Shown one piece after another: positions 9,185 to 17,781 of a stretch of 64,000 bases of DNA; position 1 is the first letter of the stretch, and every line of letters starts with the position of its first letter. The notes below the pieces were generated by a model that saw nothing but the letters and a program-made list of their open reading frames with translations, did no database searches and was not told the DNA's origin. The position numbers and the translations under genes were made by a program. This DNA is from Betaproteobacteria bacterium (GTDB taxonomy: Bacteria; Pseudomonadota; Gammaproteobacteria; Burkholderiales; Burkholderiaceae_D), in assembly GCA_013287275.1 (NCBI GenBank), contig JABDED010000001.1, positions 1 through 64,000 on the forward strand, given 5' to 3'.

Positions 9185-10413
9185 GTCTCGGGATCCATTT
9201 CATATCCAAGGGTTTTCATCATGGCGCTGACTTCCGCCCTCTTTCCCATCGCAAGCAACTGCTTCTCTCTCTTCTTCCATCGTTTCAGTTTTGGCGCCTC
9301 AGTCGCCATCATGATGGGGAGGGATGCCGGCATCGGCACTTCCCGCAGTCCCAGATGCTGCGTCAGCTTTTTTGTTATTACCGCCGGCTCGGCCAGGAAC
9401 TCCTCGAAGGAAACCCGCATCGCATGCACGCCGCTAGCGAGTATCGCCTTATGCGTAAAAAGCCACTGGTTGAGGCAAACGTCTTCCAGGTTGGCGGTGA
9501 TGAATTCCCTCCAGTTTGGCGGCAAATCAAATTTCCACCATCGCTTGCCGAATTTGACGGAATCCGAGTAGCCCTTGATATTCAGATGCAAACCCGTCCG
9601 GCCCAGGTCATGCGAGAAAAAACCTACCGGCGACAGCCATCCGTCTATCAGTCCGTTCACGGTTTGCGCGTATCCCCTGGTCAAGTGCAGGTAGGTGATC
9701 TCGGCATTCGGGAACAGCTGCTCATACATCCCGATTCTGTAGGCGTCGGGCGGTGTCTTGAAAAGCAGGGTCTTGCTTTCCGCGTCGCTCTTGTTGAACT
9801 GTCTCCTGTAATGCCTCGGCACTACAAATGGCGGTTCTTCGATTTTTAAAGATTCATCGAAACAATGATTTGCGCCGGAATTTACCCTGCCGTCGTAATA
9901 ATGGATACGCCACGGTTCGTTTCTGAACACTTTCGACAGAATCAAGGTCTGCAACTCGGTTTCATCCCGGATACGGCATGCGCTCACCTCTTCCAGAGCT
10001 TCGTCAAGTGACTGGATCAGCGCTTGATGCGTCGCCTTTTCTGAAAACAAGGCTGGGAATTGCATCAGTATCCTTCTTTCCCATCTTTTCTTAAGATGCT
10101 CCAGGGAAGGAAATTCTGTGGAGGGCACAGTCAGGTCGTCAAAGATATTGTCGGCCAGCGCACTTTTATTCGACAATACCTGGATGGCATCACTGTCGGA
10201 GTTATAGCCAAAGCCATTTCTTGTCAGCGCAAGAAATGGCTCTATTTCGCCGTCCAGTGAGGCTATATCGGGGTGTGAGGCAAGGATGCTTTTCAGTAAG
10301 CTTGATCCTGACCTCGGGCTACCCAGTATAACTACCACGCGTTTGACCAGAAAATTCATTTCCGTGCGAGATACATTGCGAATCATGTTGACGGTATGGA
10401 TGAGGTCGCTCAT
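9175..10413 (-). CDS. Sulfotransferase-family protein
   Basis: 412 residues. The PAPS-binding P-loop is near the N-terminus: VVVILGSPRSGSSLLKSILASHPDIAS, the 5'-phosphosulfate loop of bacterial sulfotransferases. A later segment (ITYLHLTRGYAQTVNGLIDGW) matches the 3'-phosphate loop region, where an Arg followed by residues for PAP binding is expected. These enzymes transfer sulfuryl from PAPS to hydroxyl or amine groups of small molecules, lipids or glycans in the cytoplasm. The in-frame ATG at 10356 (MNFLVKRVVVILGSP) would give a more typical start and is an alternative. The gene sits between the arginase-like and methyltransferase genes on the same strand, with a 14-base gap to the latter, and is probably in one operon with them. 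Confidence 0.8.
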   Translation of the reverse strand: MSDLIHTVNMIRNVSRTEMNFLVKRVVVILGSPRSGSSLLKSILASHPDIASLDGEIEPFLALTRNGFGYNSDSDAIQVLSNKSALADNIFDDLTVPSTEFPSLEHLKKRWERRILMQFPALFSEKATHQALIQSLDEALEEVSACRIRDETELQTLILSKVFRNEPWRIHYYDGRVNSGANHCFDESLKIEEPPFVVPRHYRRQFNKSDAESKTLLFKTPPDAYRIGMYEQLFPNAEITYLHLTRGYAQTVNGLIDGWLSPVGFFSHDLGRTGLHLNIKGYSDSVKFGKRWWKFDLPPNWREFITANLEDVCLNQWLFTHKAILASGVHAMRVSFEEFLAEPAVITKKLTQHLGLREVPMPASLPIMMATEAPKLKRWKKREKQLLAMGKRAEVSAMMKTLGYEMDPETWQ

Positions 10414-10427
10414 GTGGGATTAACTGG

Positions 10428-11120
10428 TTAGACCCTCTTTAGCAGAAATGCGGTGAATTTTTTTGTTTCTGCCTTGCCGGAAGATTCGGTTCCAAGCGCT
10501 TTGACTGAAAACCCGGCCTCCTTTGCGAGCCTTTTCATTTCCTTGGTTTCCCCGAAGTTGGATTGTACAAAATAGATGCGTCCGCCCGGGTTCAAGTGAT
10601 TTCCCACTTCTTTGAAAAACTGTGTGTTCGTCTTGAAATCGGTATCCCATTGCGAACGAGCAACCACATCGGGGGCGGGTTTATTTCTGAATGGGATATT
10701 CGCTGTTATTACGTCAAATTTTTCTTGACCGATTTTCTCGAAAAGATTTGAGCGTTTGACCTTCATGATCTTATCGAACCCATGCTGCTTGGCATTATGT
10801 TTTGCGCTCTTGATCGCCGCCGGATTGATGTCCACGGCGACTACTCTGCCTGCGCCCGAATAGCATGAGAAAATGGCGATGACACCCGACCCCGTTCCTA
10901 CATCCAGAACACTTTCCCCACTTTCTATATGGAAGTTCTTGACCAGTGGCTGACTATCAGTGAACGGCCAGAAAGTGTTTGGATAAACCAGGAATTCTTT
11001 GCCAAGATATTTGATCTTTTTTCCATCGGCCGGAACCGACTTGAAAAGTTTTTGCCTGTCTTTCTGCCAACGATCTATTTGGGAAATGTCTGCAGCGGTC
11101 ATGTCTGTCATTTCAATCAC
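10428..11120 (-). CDS. Class I SAM-dependent methyltransferase
   Basis: 230 residues. Motif I VLDVGTGSGVIAIFS and the acidic end of strand 2 (VVAVDINPAAIKSAK) are clear. Motif IV reads ITANIPF, close to the NPPY type seen in HemK/PrmC-like enzymes that methylate planar nitrogens such as amide or amino groups. ATGs at 1, 4 and 7 are all possible starts. The protein is rich in lysine and the gene is visibly A/T-rich (hand count: 26 G or C of 60 bases at 10981-11040), unlike the core genes at the right end of the window, which hints at horizontal acquisition. It is probably the first gene of the operon with the sulfotransferase and arginase-like genes; its substrate is unknown. Confidence 0.8.
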   Translation of the reverse strand: MIEMTDMTAADISQIDRWQKDRQKLFKSVPADGKKIKYLGKEFLVYPNTFWPFTDSQPLVKNFHIESGESVLDVGTGSGVIAIFSCYSGAGRVVAVDINPAAIKSAKHNAKQHGFDKIMKVKRSNLFEKIGQEKFDVITANIPFRNKPAPDVVARSQWDTDFKTNTQFFKEVGNHLNPGGRIYFVQSNFGETKEMKRLAKEAGFSVKALGTESSGKAETKKFTAFLLKRV

Positions 11121-11230
11121 CTTTTAGAAAAAATAAATCACCAGAAGATGGAATTGTCAGTTCCAGAAAATTTGGCATAATCGAAAGCCAAATGCAATAC
11201 TTCAAACCTCATTGCAAGCGAGCGCGCACA

Positions 11231-12868
11231 CTATTCATTGCGGCGATCTCCCGCGAATTCCAACGCGCTGTCGATCGCTTCGGTAAACTTGGCAATGTCA
11301 ATCGGCTTGGTGATATAGCGAAAGAATCCGGCGGCCATGCCTTTTCTGACATCGCTGGGCATTGCACTCGCTGTAATGGCGATGACCGGGATGTGTGCAG
11401 TTCTCGGGTCGTTGTGCAATATCTGCCGGGTCTCGATGCCGTCTATGCCTGGCAGGTTGATGTCCATTAATATCACTTGCGGCAGATGAAGCCGAGCCAG
11501 TTCGATACCCCGATTCCCGTCGCTTGCGGATAACAAGTCAAGATCGGCGCGCAGGCGAATAAGCTCGCTGACCAGTTTCATGTTTGCCGGGTTGTCTTCG
11601 ACGCACAGCAGGGTCTTCCTTGGCAATGACCCGGGCAGGCCATTCAATTTTGGCATAACTTTATTTACCAGTCCTTCCAGCCGCGGCTCAATAAAATCGC
11701 AGGCTGCAAACTCAATCTGGAATATGCTGCCGACGCCGACCGTACTGGAGACACTGATTTTCCCCTGCATCTCTTCCACCAGGCGTTTGGTCAGGGCCAG
11801 GCCGATTCCGGTCCCCTCTTCATCGAAGGCTTCTTGTCCCAGGCGATTGAACGGCTGGAAAATGGCTTCCAGCTGCGTAGCACTAAGGCCCATGCCGGTA
11901 TCCTGTACCGAGATGCGGACGCGCCCGGCGTCTGCCGGCGGGCAATCCACGTTCACGGTGCCGCGTTCGCGGTTATATTTAATCGCGTTCGACAACAGGT
12001 TGATCAGAACTTGCTTCAAACGGGTCCTGTCCGCGGTGACATGGACGCCGACGATTTCTGCAAAGCGCACCTCGATGCCGCGCTTGTTCGCCAGCGGCTC
12101 TATCATCGTCTGGCATTCCTGGAATACATCCTCAAGTGCGACCGCTTCCATGGACAGCGTCATCGCTCCCGATTCGACCTTGGCAAGATCCAGGATTTCG
12201 TTAATCAGCGTCAGCAGATGGGTTCCTGCCTGCATGATGTCGTTGGCATATTCCTTTTTTTCCGGCAGCGTCGACGGCAAGGTGTCCGACGTTAAAATTT
12301 GAGAGAAACCGAGAATCGCGTTCAGCGGCGTCCGCAATTCATGGCTCATATTGGAAAGAAAAGTCGATTTTGCCCGATTGGCGCTTTCTGCTTGCGTCCT
12401 CGCCAGTTCCAGATCCCTGTTCAACACGACGAGTTCGGCCGCGTGTTCGCGCAGCCGTAGTTCCAGCTTGGCGTTTTCCATGCGCAATTGTCGTGTCTCC
12501 AGCGCCCGGGCCAGAATGGGGAGGATGGCGGAGACCTTGAACGGCTTGATGATGTAGTCCAGCGCACCGACCTTCATTGCGCGCACGGCGGAGTCTATTG
12601 TGCCTTCGCCGGTCATGATGATGCATGCAAGATCGGCATCGATATTGCGCGCTGCCTGCACCATGGCAATGCCGTCTATTCCCGGCATCATCAGATCGGT
12701 GAGCAAAAGGTCGAATGTGGCCGTGCGCAGCAACTCCAGCGCGGCGTCGCCGGAACTGAAGCCCGTGGTCTCGTAGTCGTGATCACGCAAGACATCACAC
12801 AATGCCCGCATATGCGTCGCTTCGTCGTCGACAATCAGGATACGGGGAAATATTTTGGGTGTCGTCAT
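11231..12868 (-). CDS. Soluble hybrid kinase: receiver-HisKA-HATPase-receiver
   Basis: I use the ATG at 12868 (GAGGA about eight bases upstream) rather than the frame start at 12883, giving 545 residues. An N-terminal receiver (ILIVDDEAT; phospho-acceptor Asp58 in LLTDLMMPG; KPF lysine near 109) is followed by a coiled coil, HisKA with His176 (SNMSHELRTPLNAIL), an HATPase domain (NLLSNAIKYN, DTGMGLS, GTGIGLALTK) and a second receiver (LLCVEDNPANMK, ILMDINLPGIDG). No transmembrane segment is visible, so it is a cytoplasmic relay node receiving phosphate from another kinase. It lies just downstream of nothing on its own strand and has no adjacent DNA-binding regulator. It could connect with the 4577-7120 kinase, but there is no direct evidence. 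Confidence 0.9.
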   Translation of the reverse strand: MTTPKIFPRILIVDDEATHMRALCDVLRDHDYETTGFSSGDAALELLRTATFDLLLTDLMMPGIDGIAMVQAARNIDADLACIIMTGEGTIDSAVRAMKVGALDYIIKPFKVSAILPILARALETRQLRMENAKLELRLREHAAELVVLNRDLELARTQAESANRAKSTFLSNMSHELRTPLNAILGFSQILTSDTLPSTLPEKKEYANDIMQAGTHLLTLINEILDLAKVESGAMTLSMEAVALEDVFQECQTMIEPLANKRGIEVRFAEIVGVHVTADRTRLKQVLINLLSNAIKYNRERGTVNVDCPPADAGRVRISVQDTGMGLSATQLEAIFQPFNRLGQEAFDEEGTGIGLALTKRLVEEMQGKISVSSTVGVGSIFQIEFAACDFIEPRLEGLVNKVMPKLNGLPGSLPRKTLLCVEDNPANMKLVSELIRLRADLDLLSASDGNRGIELARLHLPQVILMDINLPGIDGIETRQILHNDPRTAHIPVIAITASAMPSDVRKGMAAGFFRYITKPIDIAKFTEAIDSALEFAGDRRNE

Positions 12869-13164
12869 GCGAAATCCTCGCATTTGCAGAATGTTCGATG
12901 TCTGTCAACGTGGGCATCGCCCCAAGGGCCAGACCACGGAAAACCGTCTTTTACCATCGCGCGCCATGCAAAAAAAGTTTTCTGCATGGCTTTGGAGCAA
13001 AACTTACAAGAACTATACGCCTTAATTGTATTGTTTTTTGCCAATAAAGCAATAAATTTCTAATCTACCTACTTTAGGCAAGCTTTCATGGCTTTCACCG
13101 AAGTGGATATTCAATATATCTGCCCTGCAATGCTTGCAATCCTTGCGATGAGTTGGGGCCAGTG

Positions 13165-14844
13165 TCAGCCGGCAAGGAATTGATGCAAAGATTGTACGGC
13201 GGCAGAACCTTCGCCCACCGCGGCTGCGACCCGCTTCACCGAATTGCTGCGGACGTCGCCCACGGCGAAGATGCCGGGCCGACTGGTTTCCAGCGGATAA
13301 GGCGGCCGGTCCAGATGCCAGTCATCCTTGGCGATGTTTGTGCCGGTCAGCACAAAACCCTTGCCGTCCAGCGCCACGCAATCACCCAGCCAGTCGGTAT
13401 TCGGTTCTGCACCCAGGAACAAAAAAACATGCCGGACGGCGTAGGCCTGCGGCGCGTCACCGCGGTGCTGGCAGCGTACTTGTTCCAGCCGGTGGTCCCC
13501 CAGCAGCTCGACAATTTGGGTCCTGGTGTGCAATGTGATGTTGGCTGCGGCTTCAATACGCTGTATCAGGTAATGCGACATACTGGCCGCCAAACCTTCC
13601 GCGCGCACCAGGATATGCACATGCCGCGCGTGGCCCGCCAGGAAGACGGCAGCTTGCCCGGCTGAATTGCCGCCGCCGACAACGACGACTTCTTCACTGG
13701 CGCAAATGGTCGCTTCCATATAGGACGCGTTGTAATACACGCCGCGCCCCTCGAATTGCTCCAGATTGGAGATCGCGGGTTTCCGGTAACGCGCGCCGCT
13801 AGCGATGACGATGGATTTTGCATGTATCTTCTCGCCATTATCCAGGTGGATTTCGAATGAGCGCGCGGCATCGCAGTTGAGACCAGTGACCTCAACCGGC
13901 ACGGCCACCTCGGCGCCGAATTTACGGGCTTGCGACAAGCCGCGGCCGGCCAGCGCCTGGCCGGAAATCCCAGTCGGGAAGCCGAAGTAGTTCTCTATCT
14001 TGGAACTGGTACCGGCCTGCCCTCCCGCTGCCTTGCCGTCCAGGACAACTACGCTCAGGCCTTCGGATGCACCATACACGGCCGCCGCCAAGCCCGCCGG
14101 ACCGGCGCCGACCACGGCCAGGTCAAAGCGTTTGCCGTCGAGTTTATCTGGGCTCAAGCCTATCGCATCGGCCACTTCGCGGTTAGTCGGTTTGCTGAGA
14201 ACTTTTCCGTCCGGCGTCACGATGGCGGGAACATCGTCGATGCTGACACCGAAGCGTTTCATCAGATCAGACGTTTCTTCGTGCAGGTCAACGTCGAAGT
14301 AGGCAGTCGGCTGGCCGTTGCGCGTCAAAAATTCGCGCAGGCGCAGGATGCCGGCAGAGTGCTGGGAACCGATCAGGATGAGGCCACCGCTCTCCTCGTC
14401 TGCAATGAAGGCGACACGGCGCAATATGAATGCACGCATCATCGTTTCCGAGAGGCTGGCTTCTGAAATGACCAGTGTGCGCAAGGATGCTTCGTTGATG
14501 ACGATGACTTCGCATTCTGTAAGAGTCCGTCCGGTCGCTATTGCGGCCCGTCCTGCCAGCGTGCCAATCTCGCCGGTGAACATGCCTGGTCCATGCACGC
14601 CCAGGATATTCGACTTGATTGCCGAATCGCGCTCTATCTGGATTTGGCCTGAAACGACAACAAACAGGCTGATATGCCGCTCACCCTGGCGGAACAATAC
14701 TTCGCCGGCTGGCAAGGTACGCCGTTCTCCATAGCGTTCTGTCAGTGCAATCTGCTGCTCACTAAAGGTAGGGAAAATCTGGTGCCGGCGGCTTTCGTCG
14801 ATAAATAACGGCGACTTTGAGTTGGATCTGGGTATTTTGTTCAT
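13165..14844 (-). CDS. Cyclic-nucleotide-binding-domain flavoprotein, thioredoxin-reductase-like
   Basis: 559 residues. An N-terminal cNMP-binding-like domain spans about 20-145 (LPAGEVLFRQGERHISLFVVVSGQIQI, FTGEIGTLAGR). A thioredoxin/glutaredoxin-like insert follows at about 150-235, but its active site is SQHS where CxxC would be. The C-terminal part is a class II pyridine nucleotide-disulfide reductase fold: FAD site VVGAGPAGLAAAVYGA, NADPH site VVVVGGGNSAGQAAVFLA, and GIFAVGDVR. The redox CxxC of thioredoxin reductase (CATC just before the NADPH site) is replaced by ATICAS, leaving one Cys. Thus both dithiol centres are lost. The family is known as a regulator-like fusion of unknown function. 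I infer a flavin oxidoreductase that does not reduce thioredoxin by the classical route. Confidence 0.85.
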   Translation of the reverse strand: MNKIPRSNSKSPLFIDESRRHQIFPTFSEQQIALTERYGERRTLPAGEVLFRQGERHISLFVVVSGQIQIERDSAIKSNILGVHGPGMFTGEIGTLAGRAAIATGRTLTECEVIVINEASLRTLVISEASLSETMMRAFILRRVAFIADEESGGLILIGSQHSAGILRLREFLTRNGQPTAYFDVDLHEETSDLMKRFGVSIDDVPAIVTPDGKVLSKPTNREVADAIGLSPDKLDGKRFDLAVVGAGPAGLAAAVYGASEGLSVVVLDGKAAGGQAGTSSKIENYFGFPTGISGQALAGRGLSQARKFGAEVAVPVEVTGLNCDAARSFEIHLDNGEKIHAKSIVIASGARYRKPAISNLEQFEGRGVYYNASYMEATICASEEVVVVGGGNSAGQAAVFLAGHARHVHILVRAEGLAASMSHYLIQRIEAAANITLHTRTQIVELLGDHRLEQVRCQHRGDAPQAYAVRHVFLFLGAEPNTDWLGDCVALDGKGFVLTGTNIAKDDWHLDRPPYPLETSRPGIFAVGDVRSNSVKRVAAAVGEGSAAVQSLHQFLAG

Positions 14845-15074
14845 GTCAAAGGCGATCCATATTGTGTATAGCTGAAGCAGAGACGGAGGTTTGCTGTCAA
14901 CTGGAAGGCATCATATGCCGGTTTTCTTGCAGACTACTTTAGCAGCAAGCCTAAGCGAGAAGCAAGCGTTGGACGTTGCAACAGTGCGTTGCACATATTG
15001 GAATGCGATGCAGGTCAAGAGGGGGAGTTGCTGTTGTTTGTTTTTGGCCTGATGACTGGGCGGGCCCATGTAAA

Positions 15075-15413
15075 TCAGATATATCGGGGTTGCACGGAAG
15101 GAGCCGGCCTTGCGTCGAGCTCCAGTTGCAATTTGCGATTGAGCTGGCGCTGGCGTTCTATTTCCTTCAAAAGCTGGGCTTCAGCCGCGCGAAACTTTTC
15201 TGCTGCCAACTCATTTGCTGCCATAAGCCTGAATATGTCAGCGGTGTATGCCTTTCGCATTACCGCCAACTCTTGCTGGAAAGCGAGTTTTTCTTCGACT
15301 TTCCTTTCCAATGGAGGCTCCGGCTGGCTACCCATGGCGCTTGCCTCGGCCGGTGCCTGGGAGGGCTGGCCAGATGGCTTGGTGCGATTCAATATCTGTT
15401 GGGTATCATCCAT
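15075..15413 (-). CDS. Small coiled-coil protein, unknown function
   Basis: The frame extends to 15464 with TTG or ATG options, but MDDTQQILNRTK at 15413 is a natural start (112 residues). None of the candidate starts has a good ribosome binding site. The first third is rich in Ser/Pro/Gln and probably disordered; the remainder (KVEEKLAFQQELAVMRKAYT to RQRQLNRKLQLELDARP) is a strongly predicted coiled coil with heptad spacing. No signal peptide or membrane segment. I do not recognise the family. Its reality rests on the helical heptad pattern and an otherwise empty strand. Confidence 0.45.
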   Translation of the reverse strand: MDDTQQILNRTKPSGQPSQAPAEASAMGSQPEPPLERKVEEKLAFQQELAVMRKAYTADIFRLMAANELAAEKFRAAEAQLLKEIERQRQLNRKLQLELDARPAPSVQPRYI

Positions 15414-15529
15414 TTTGGAAAAGGCAGAATGGTTTGAGCTTGGCTGCAGGCGCATAACTAACAATCAAAATCGACCTTCGCGCCCTTCTTCACATTTACG
15501 ACGATAATCGATGGAGGGAGCGTATTTTT

Positions 15530-15553
15530 CGCTATATCCTAAAGAATATAGCG
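15530..15553. promoter_or_regulatory. Perfect 8-8-8 inverted repeat upstream of the DAO-type oxidase
   Basis: CGCTATAT and ATATAGCG flank an 8-base spacer (15538-15545), about 100 bases before the oxidase start and 117 bases before the divergent coiled-coil ORF. The arms are perfect and A/T-centred, which fits a dimeric regulator site better than a terminator, as no T-run follows. The regulator is unknown. Confidence 0.4.
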
Positions 15554-15653
15554 CATATCAACACAATTTGCAGTATTTGCTGTAAGGTAAATCGATACAA
15601 GCCAGTACCAGGCTCATTTAGTAGCTTAATTAGAGGTTTGACCAGGGGTTTTA

Positions 15654-16835
15654 ATGAGCGGCTCAAAACATCAATTCGATATAGTCATTATTGGCGGCGC
15701 CATCATGGGTTCCAGTGTCGCGTACTTCCTCAAGCAGGCTGACCCGGCGATCGAGGTCGCCGTCATAGAGCCCGATCCCACCTATGAATATGCGTCTACG
15801 CTGCGTGCCTCCGGCGGTGCCCGGCGCTTGTTTTCCTGTCCTGAAAATATCGAGATGTCGAACTTCAGCATCGACTTTATCAAGCGTTTTCCTGTGGATA
15901 TGAGAGTGAACGGCGAGCCCGCCCCCATCGACTGGGTACAACAAGGCTATCTGTTCATCGTCCATGGGGAGCATATGCGCCTGCTGGAAGAAAACGCCAA
16001 AACCCAGCGCTCGCTTGGGGCTGAAATTCAACTGCTTGACCGCAGCGGGCTGCAAGGCCTCTTCCCTACCATGCATGTCGCCGATCTTGATGGCGGCGCC
16101 TATTCGCCGGGAGACGGCTGGTGCGATCCGTCCAGCTTTTTGCAGGGATTGAAGAAAAAGGCGCGCTCCCTCGGTGTGGAATATATCCAGGACAAGGTGA
16201 CAGCGCTCAGGAGCAGCAACACGGCTATTACCCATGTGTCGTTGGAATCCGGCAAGGAAATTAAAGGGAAGGTGTTTGTCAATGCCGCCGGCGCCTGGTC
16301 CAGCCGGATTTGCGACATGATAGGCATGCGCTTGCCGGTAAGCCCGCTGCGCCGTTTCGAGCATTTCTTTAGCGGTCAAAACAAGATCGAGCCGCTGCCT
16401 TATGTGAAAGACCTGAACAGGCTGGCGTTCAGGCCGGAGGGAAACGGTTATTCAGGTGGGCTGGTGAATTCAGACGAACCCAGGGGCTTCAACTTTGACG
16501 TAGACCATGATTACTTTGAACGGGTAGTCTGGCCTGCCCTGGCGCACCGGTTTCCAACGGCATTTGAAGGAGCGAAATGCCACCGCACCTGGTCCGGCCT
16601 CTATGAACAGTGCGAACTGGATGGCAATCCCATTATCGGCAACTGGCAGGGGCGCTTCGACAACTTCTATGTCATTACCGGATTCTCTGGACACGGGATG
16701 ATGCACGCGCCGGCGGCGGGCCGGGGGCTGGCTGAATTGATCACCAGCGGCAGGTATCAGACGATAGACTTGAGCCGGTTTGGTTATGGACGTGTCGAGC
16801 AGAATGCCCCCTACCCTGAGCGCGGAATTCTTTAA
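15654..16835 (+). CDS. FAD-dependent amine oxidase/dehydrogenase, DAO family
   Basis: 393 residues. The N-terminal dinucleotide fold DIVIIGGAIMGSSVAYFLKQ plus the glutamate VIEPD at the end of strand 2 and the basic STLRASGGARR segment are typical of sarcosine oxidase/glycine oxidase/FOXRED1-like enzymes. The C-terminus has GNWQGRFDNFYVITGFSGHGMMHAPAAGRGLAELI, the conserved FAD-contacting GFSGHG region. It probably oxidises a secondary or primary amine or an amino acid. No cysteine in the usual covalent-FAD position is evident. AGGGG lies six bases upstream of the ATG. It stands alone on the plus strand, transcribed away from the coiled-coil ORF; the substrate is not determinable. Confidence 0.85.
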   Translation: MSGSKHQFDIVIIGGAIMGSSVAYFLKQADPAIEVAVIEPDPTYEYASTLRASGGARRLFSCPENIEMSNFSIDFIKRFPVDMRVNGEPAPIDWVQQGYLFIVHGEHMRLLEENAKTQRSLGAEIQLLDRSGLQGLFPTMHVADLDGGAYSPGDGWCDPSSFLQGLKKKARSLGVEYIQDKVTALRSSNTAITHVSLESGKEIKGKVFVNAAGAWSSRICDMIGMRLPVSPLRRFEHFFSGQNKIEPLPYVKDLNRLAFRPEGNGYSGGLVNSDEPRGFNFDVDHDYFERVVWPALAHRFPTAFEGAKCHRTWSGLYEQCELDGNPIIGNWQGRFDNFYVITGFSGHGMMHAPAAGRGLAELITSGRYQTIDLSRFGYGRVEQNAPYPERGIL

Positions 16836-16893
16836 ACTCTCTGAATTCGCTACATTTTTTGCAGGGCAAAGGCGCGCCCGGATTCAATTGCCT

Positions 16894-17331
16894 TCAATTG
16901 CGGCGCATCCTGTATTCAAAGACATACCAGAAAAATGCAAACAGGAAAGGGCATGCCGCCATTAGCAGCAGCACCGAGTAGTCGTCATGCAGGAGTTCTG
17001 CCCACCGGCTCGGCGGAGGGATAGGCGGCAATTTTTTTTCAACGGCAACCTTGGGCATCGGCGCCATCATGAAAGCTTCGGCGCCCTCCCCCGCAGTTGA
17101 GGCCACTGAGGCACCAGGTGCCGAAGCAGAGGCCGCCGCCGGATTTGAAGCCGGGCTTGTCGCGGGGATTGTAAGCGGCAATGACGCGGCGCCGGCATCT
17201 TTCAATGCCAATTTTTCGCAGGCTTGGTCGGTCGTGATTTTTTTGCCTTCTGCATCGATGCAGGTGTTGATAACGCTTGCGGATGCCAGGCTGGAGATGC
17301 CTAGTAGAAAGATTGATATTGAAATTTTCAT
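16894..17331 (-). CDS. Exported protein with DUF4124-like N-terminus and C-terminal membrane helix
   Basis: The ATG at 17331 gives MKISISIFLLGISSLASA, a clean signal peptide, so I prefer it to the longer frame start at 17355 (145 residues). After cleavage comes VINTCIDAEGKKITTDQACEK, resembling the DUF4124 motif common in betaproteobacterial envelope proteins. A long Ala/Ser/Pro-rich linker follows, then a proline stretch (PPIPPPSRW) and a C-terminal transmembrane helix (VLLLMAACPFLFAFFWYVFEY) ending in a basic tail. Topology suggests a periplasmic domain tethered to the inner membrane. Function unknown; convergent with the oxidase gene. Confidence 0.7.
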   Translation of the reverse strand: MKISISIFLLGISSLASASVINTCIDAEGKKITTDQACEKLALKDAGAASLPLTIPATSPASNPAAASASAPGASVASTAGEGAEAFMMAPMPKVAVEKKLPPIPPPSRWAELLHDDYSVLLLMAACPFLFAFFWYVFEYRMRRN

Positions 17332-17781
17332 ATCAGTTATTCTACCTCCGGGCATGAAAGAAAATCAAATACTGCCTATGTGGAATTAACGAAGTGTTGT
17401 TGGCGGTGTTTTTGCGCAAGGTAGCGACAAACGCGCAGCCCCAGATGCCGTGCGTGCAGCCAGTTGCTGGCGACGTGAAACAATGGCTGGCCGGGCAGTA
17501 ATTGTTTAAAGGGAATTTTTAAAGGCTGATAATCTGGCGATAGGGTATATAATAAATTTTATTGCCGTATGGAATGTTTGTGACGGATTGAAGCAGTATC
17601 CGGCTGTTTCTTCCATCCGCGGCAGGATATTTCTTGAAGTCGAAAATTTAGCTGCAAGGGATGGCCGTGTTTGGAGTCATAATAGGCAAGGACAAAAGCA
17701 CAACAGTGCCGAGCATGCGCACGGGTGGAAAATTCCTGGCTTCATTGCCCGCATCAATAAAATCACAACGAGGAGACCACG
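17332..17781. other. Intergenic region upstream of the HDOD gene
   Basis: About 450 bases between divergent genes. A TATAAT hexamer occurs at 17548-17553 in an A/T-rich stretch, but without a good -35 partner, so any promoter call is weak. A short frame at 17588-17839 overlaps the HDOD gene and does not look coding. Nothing else recognised. Confidence 0.4.
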
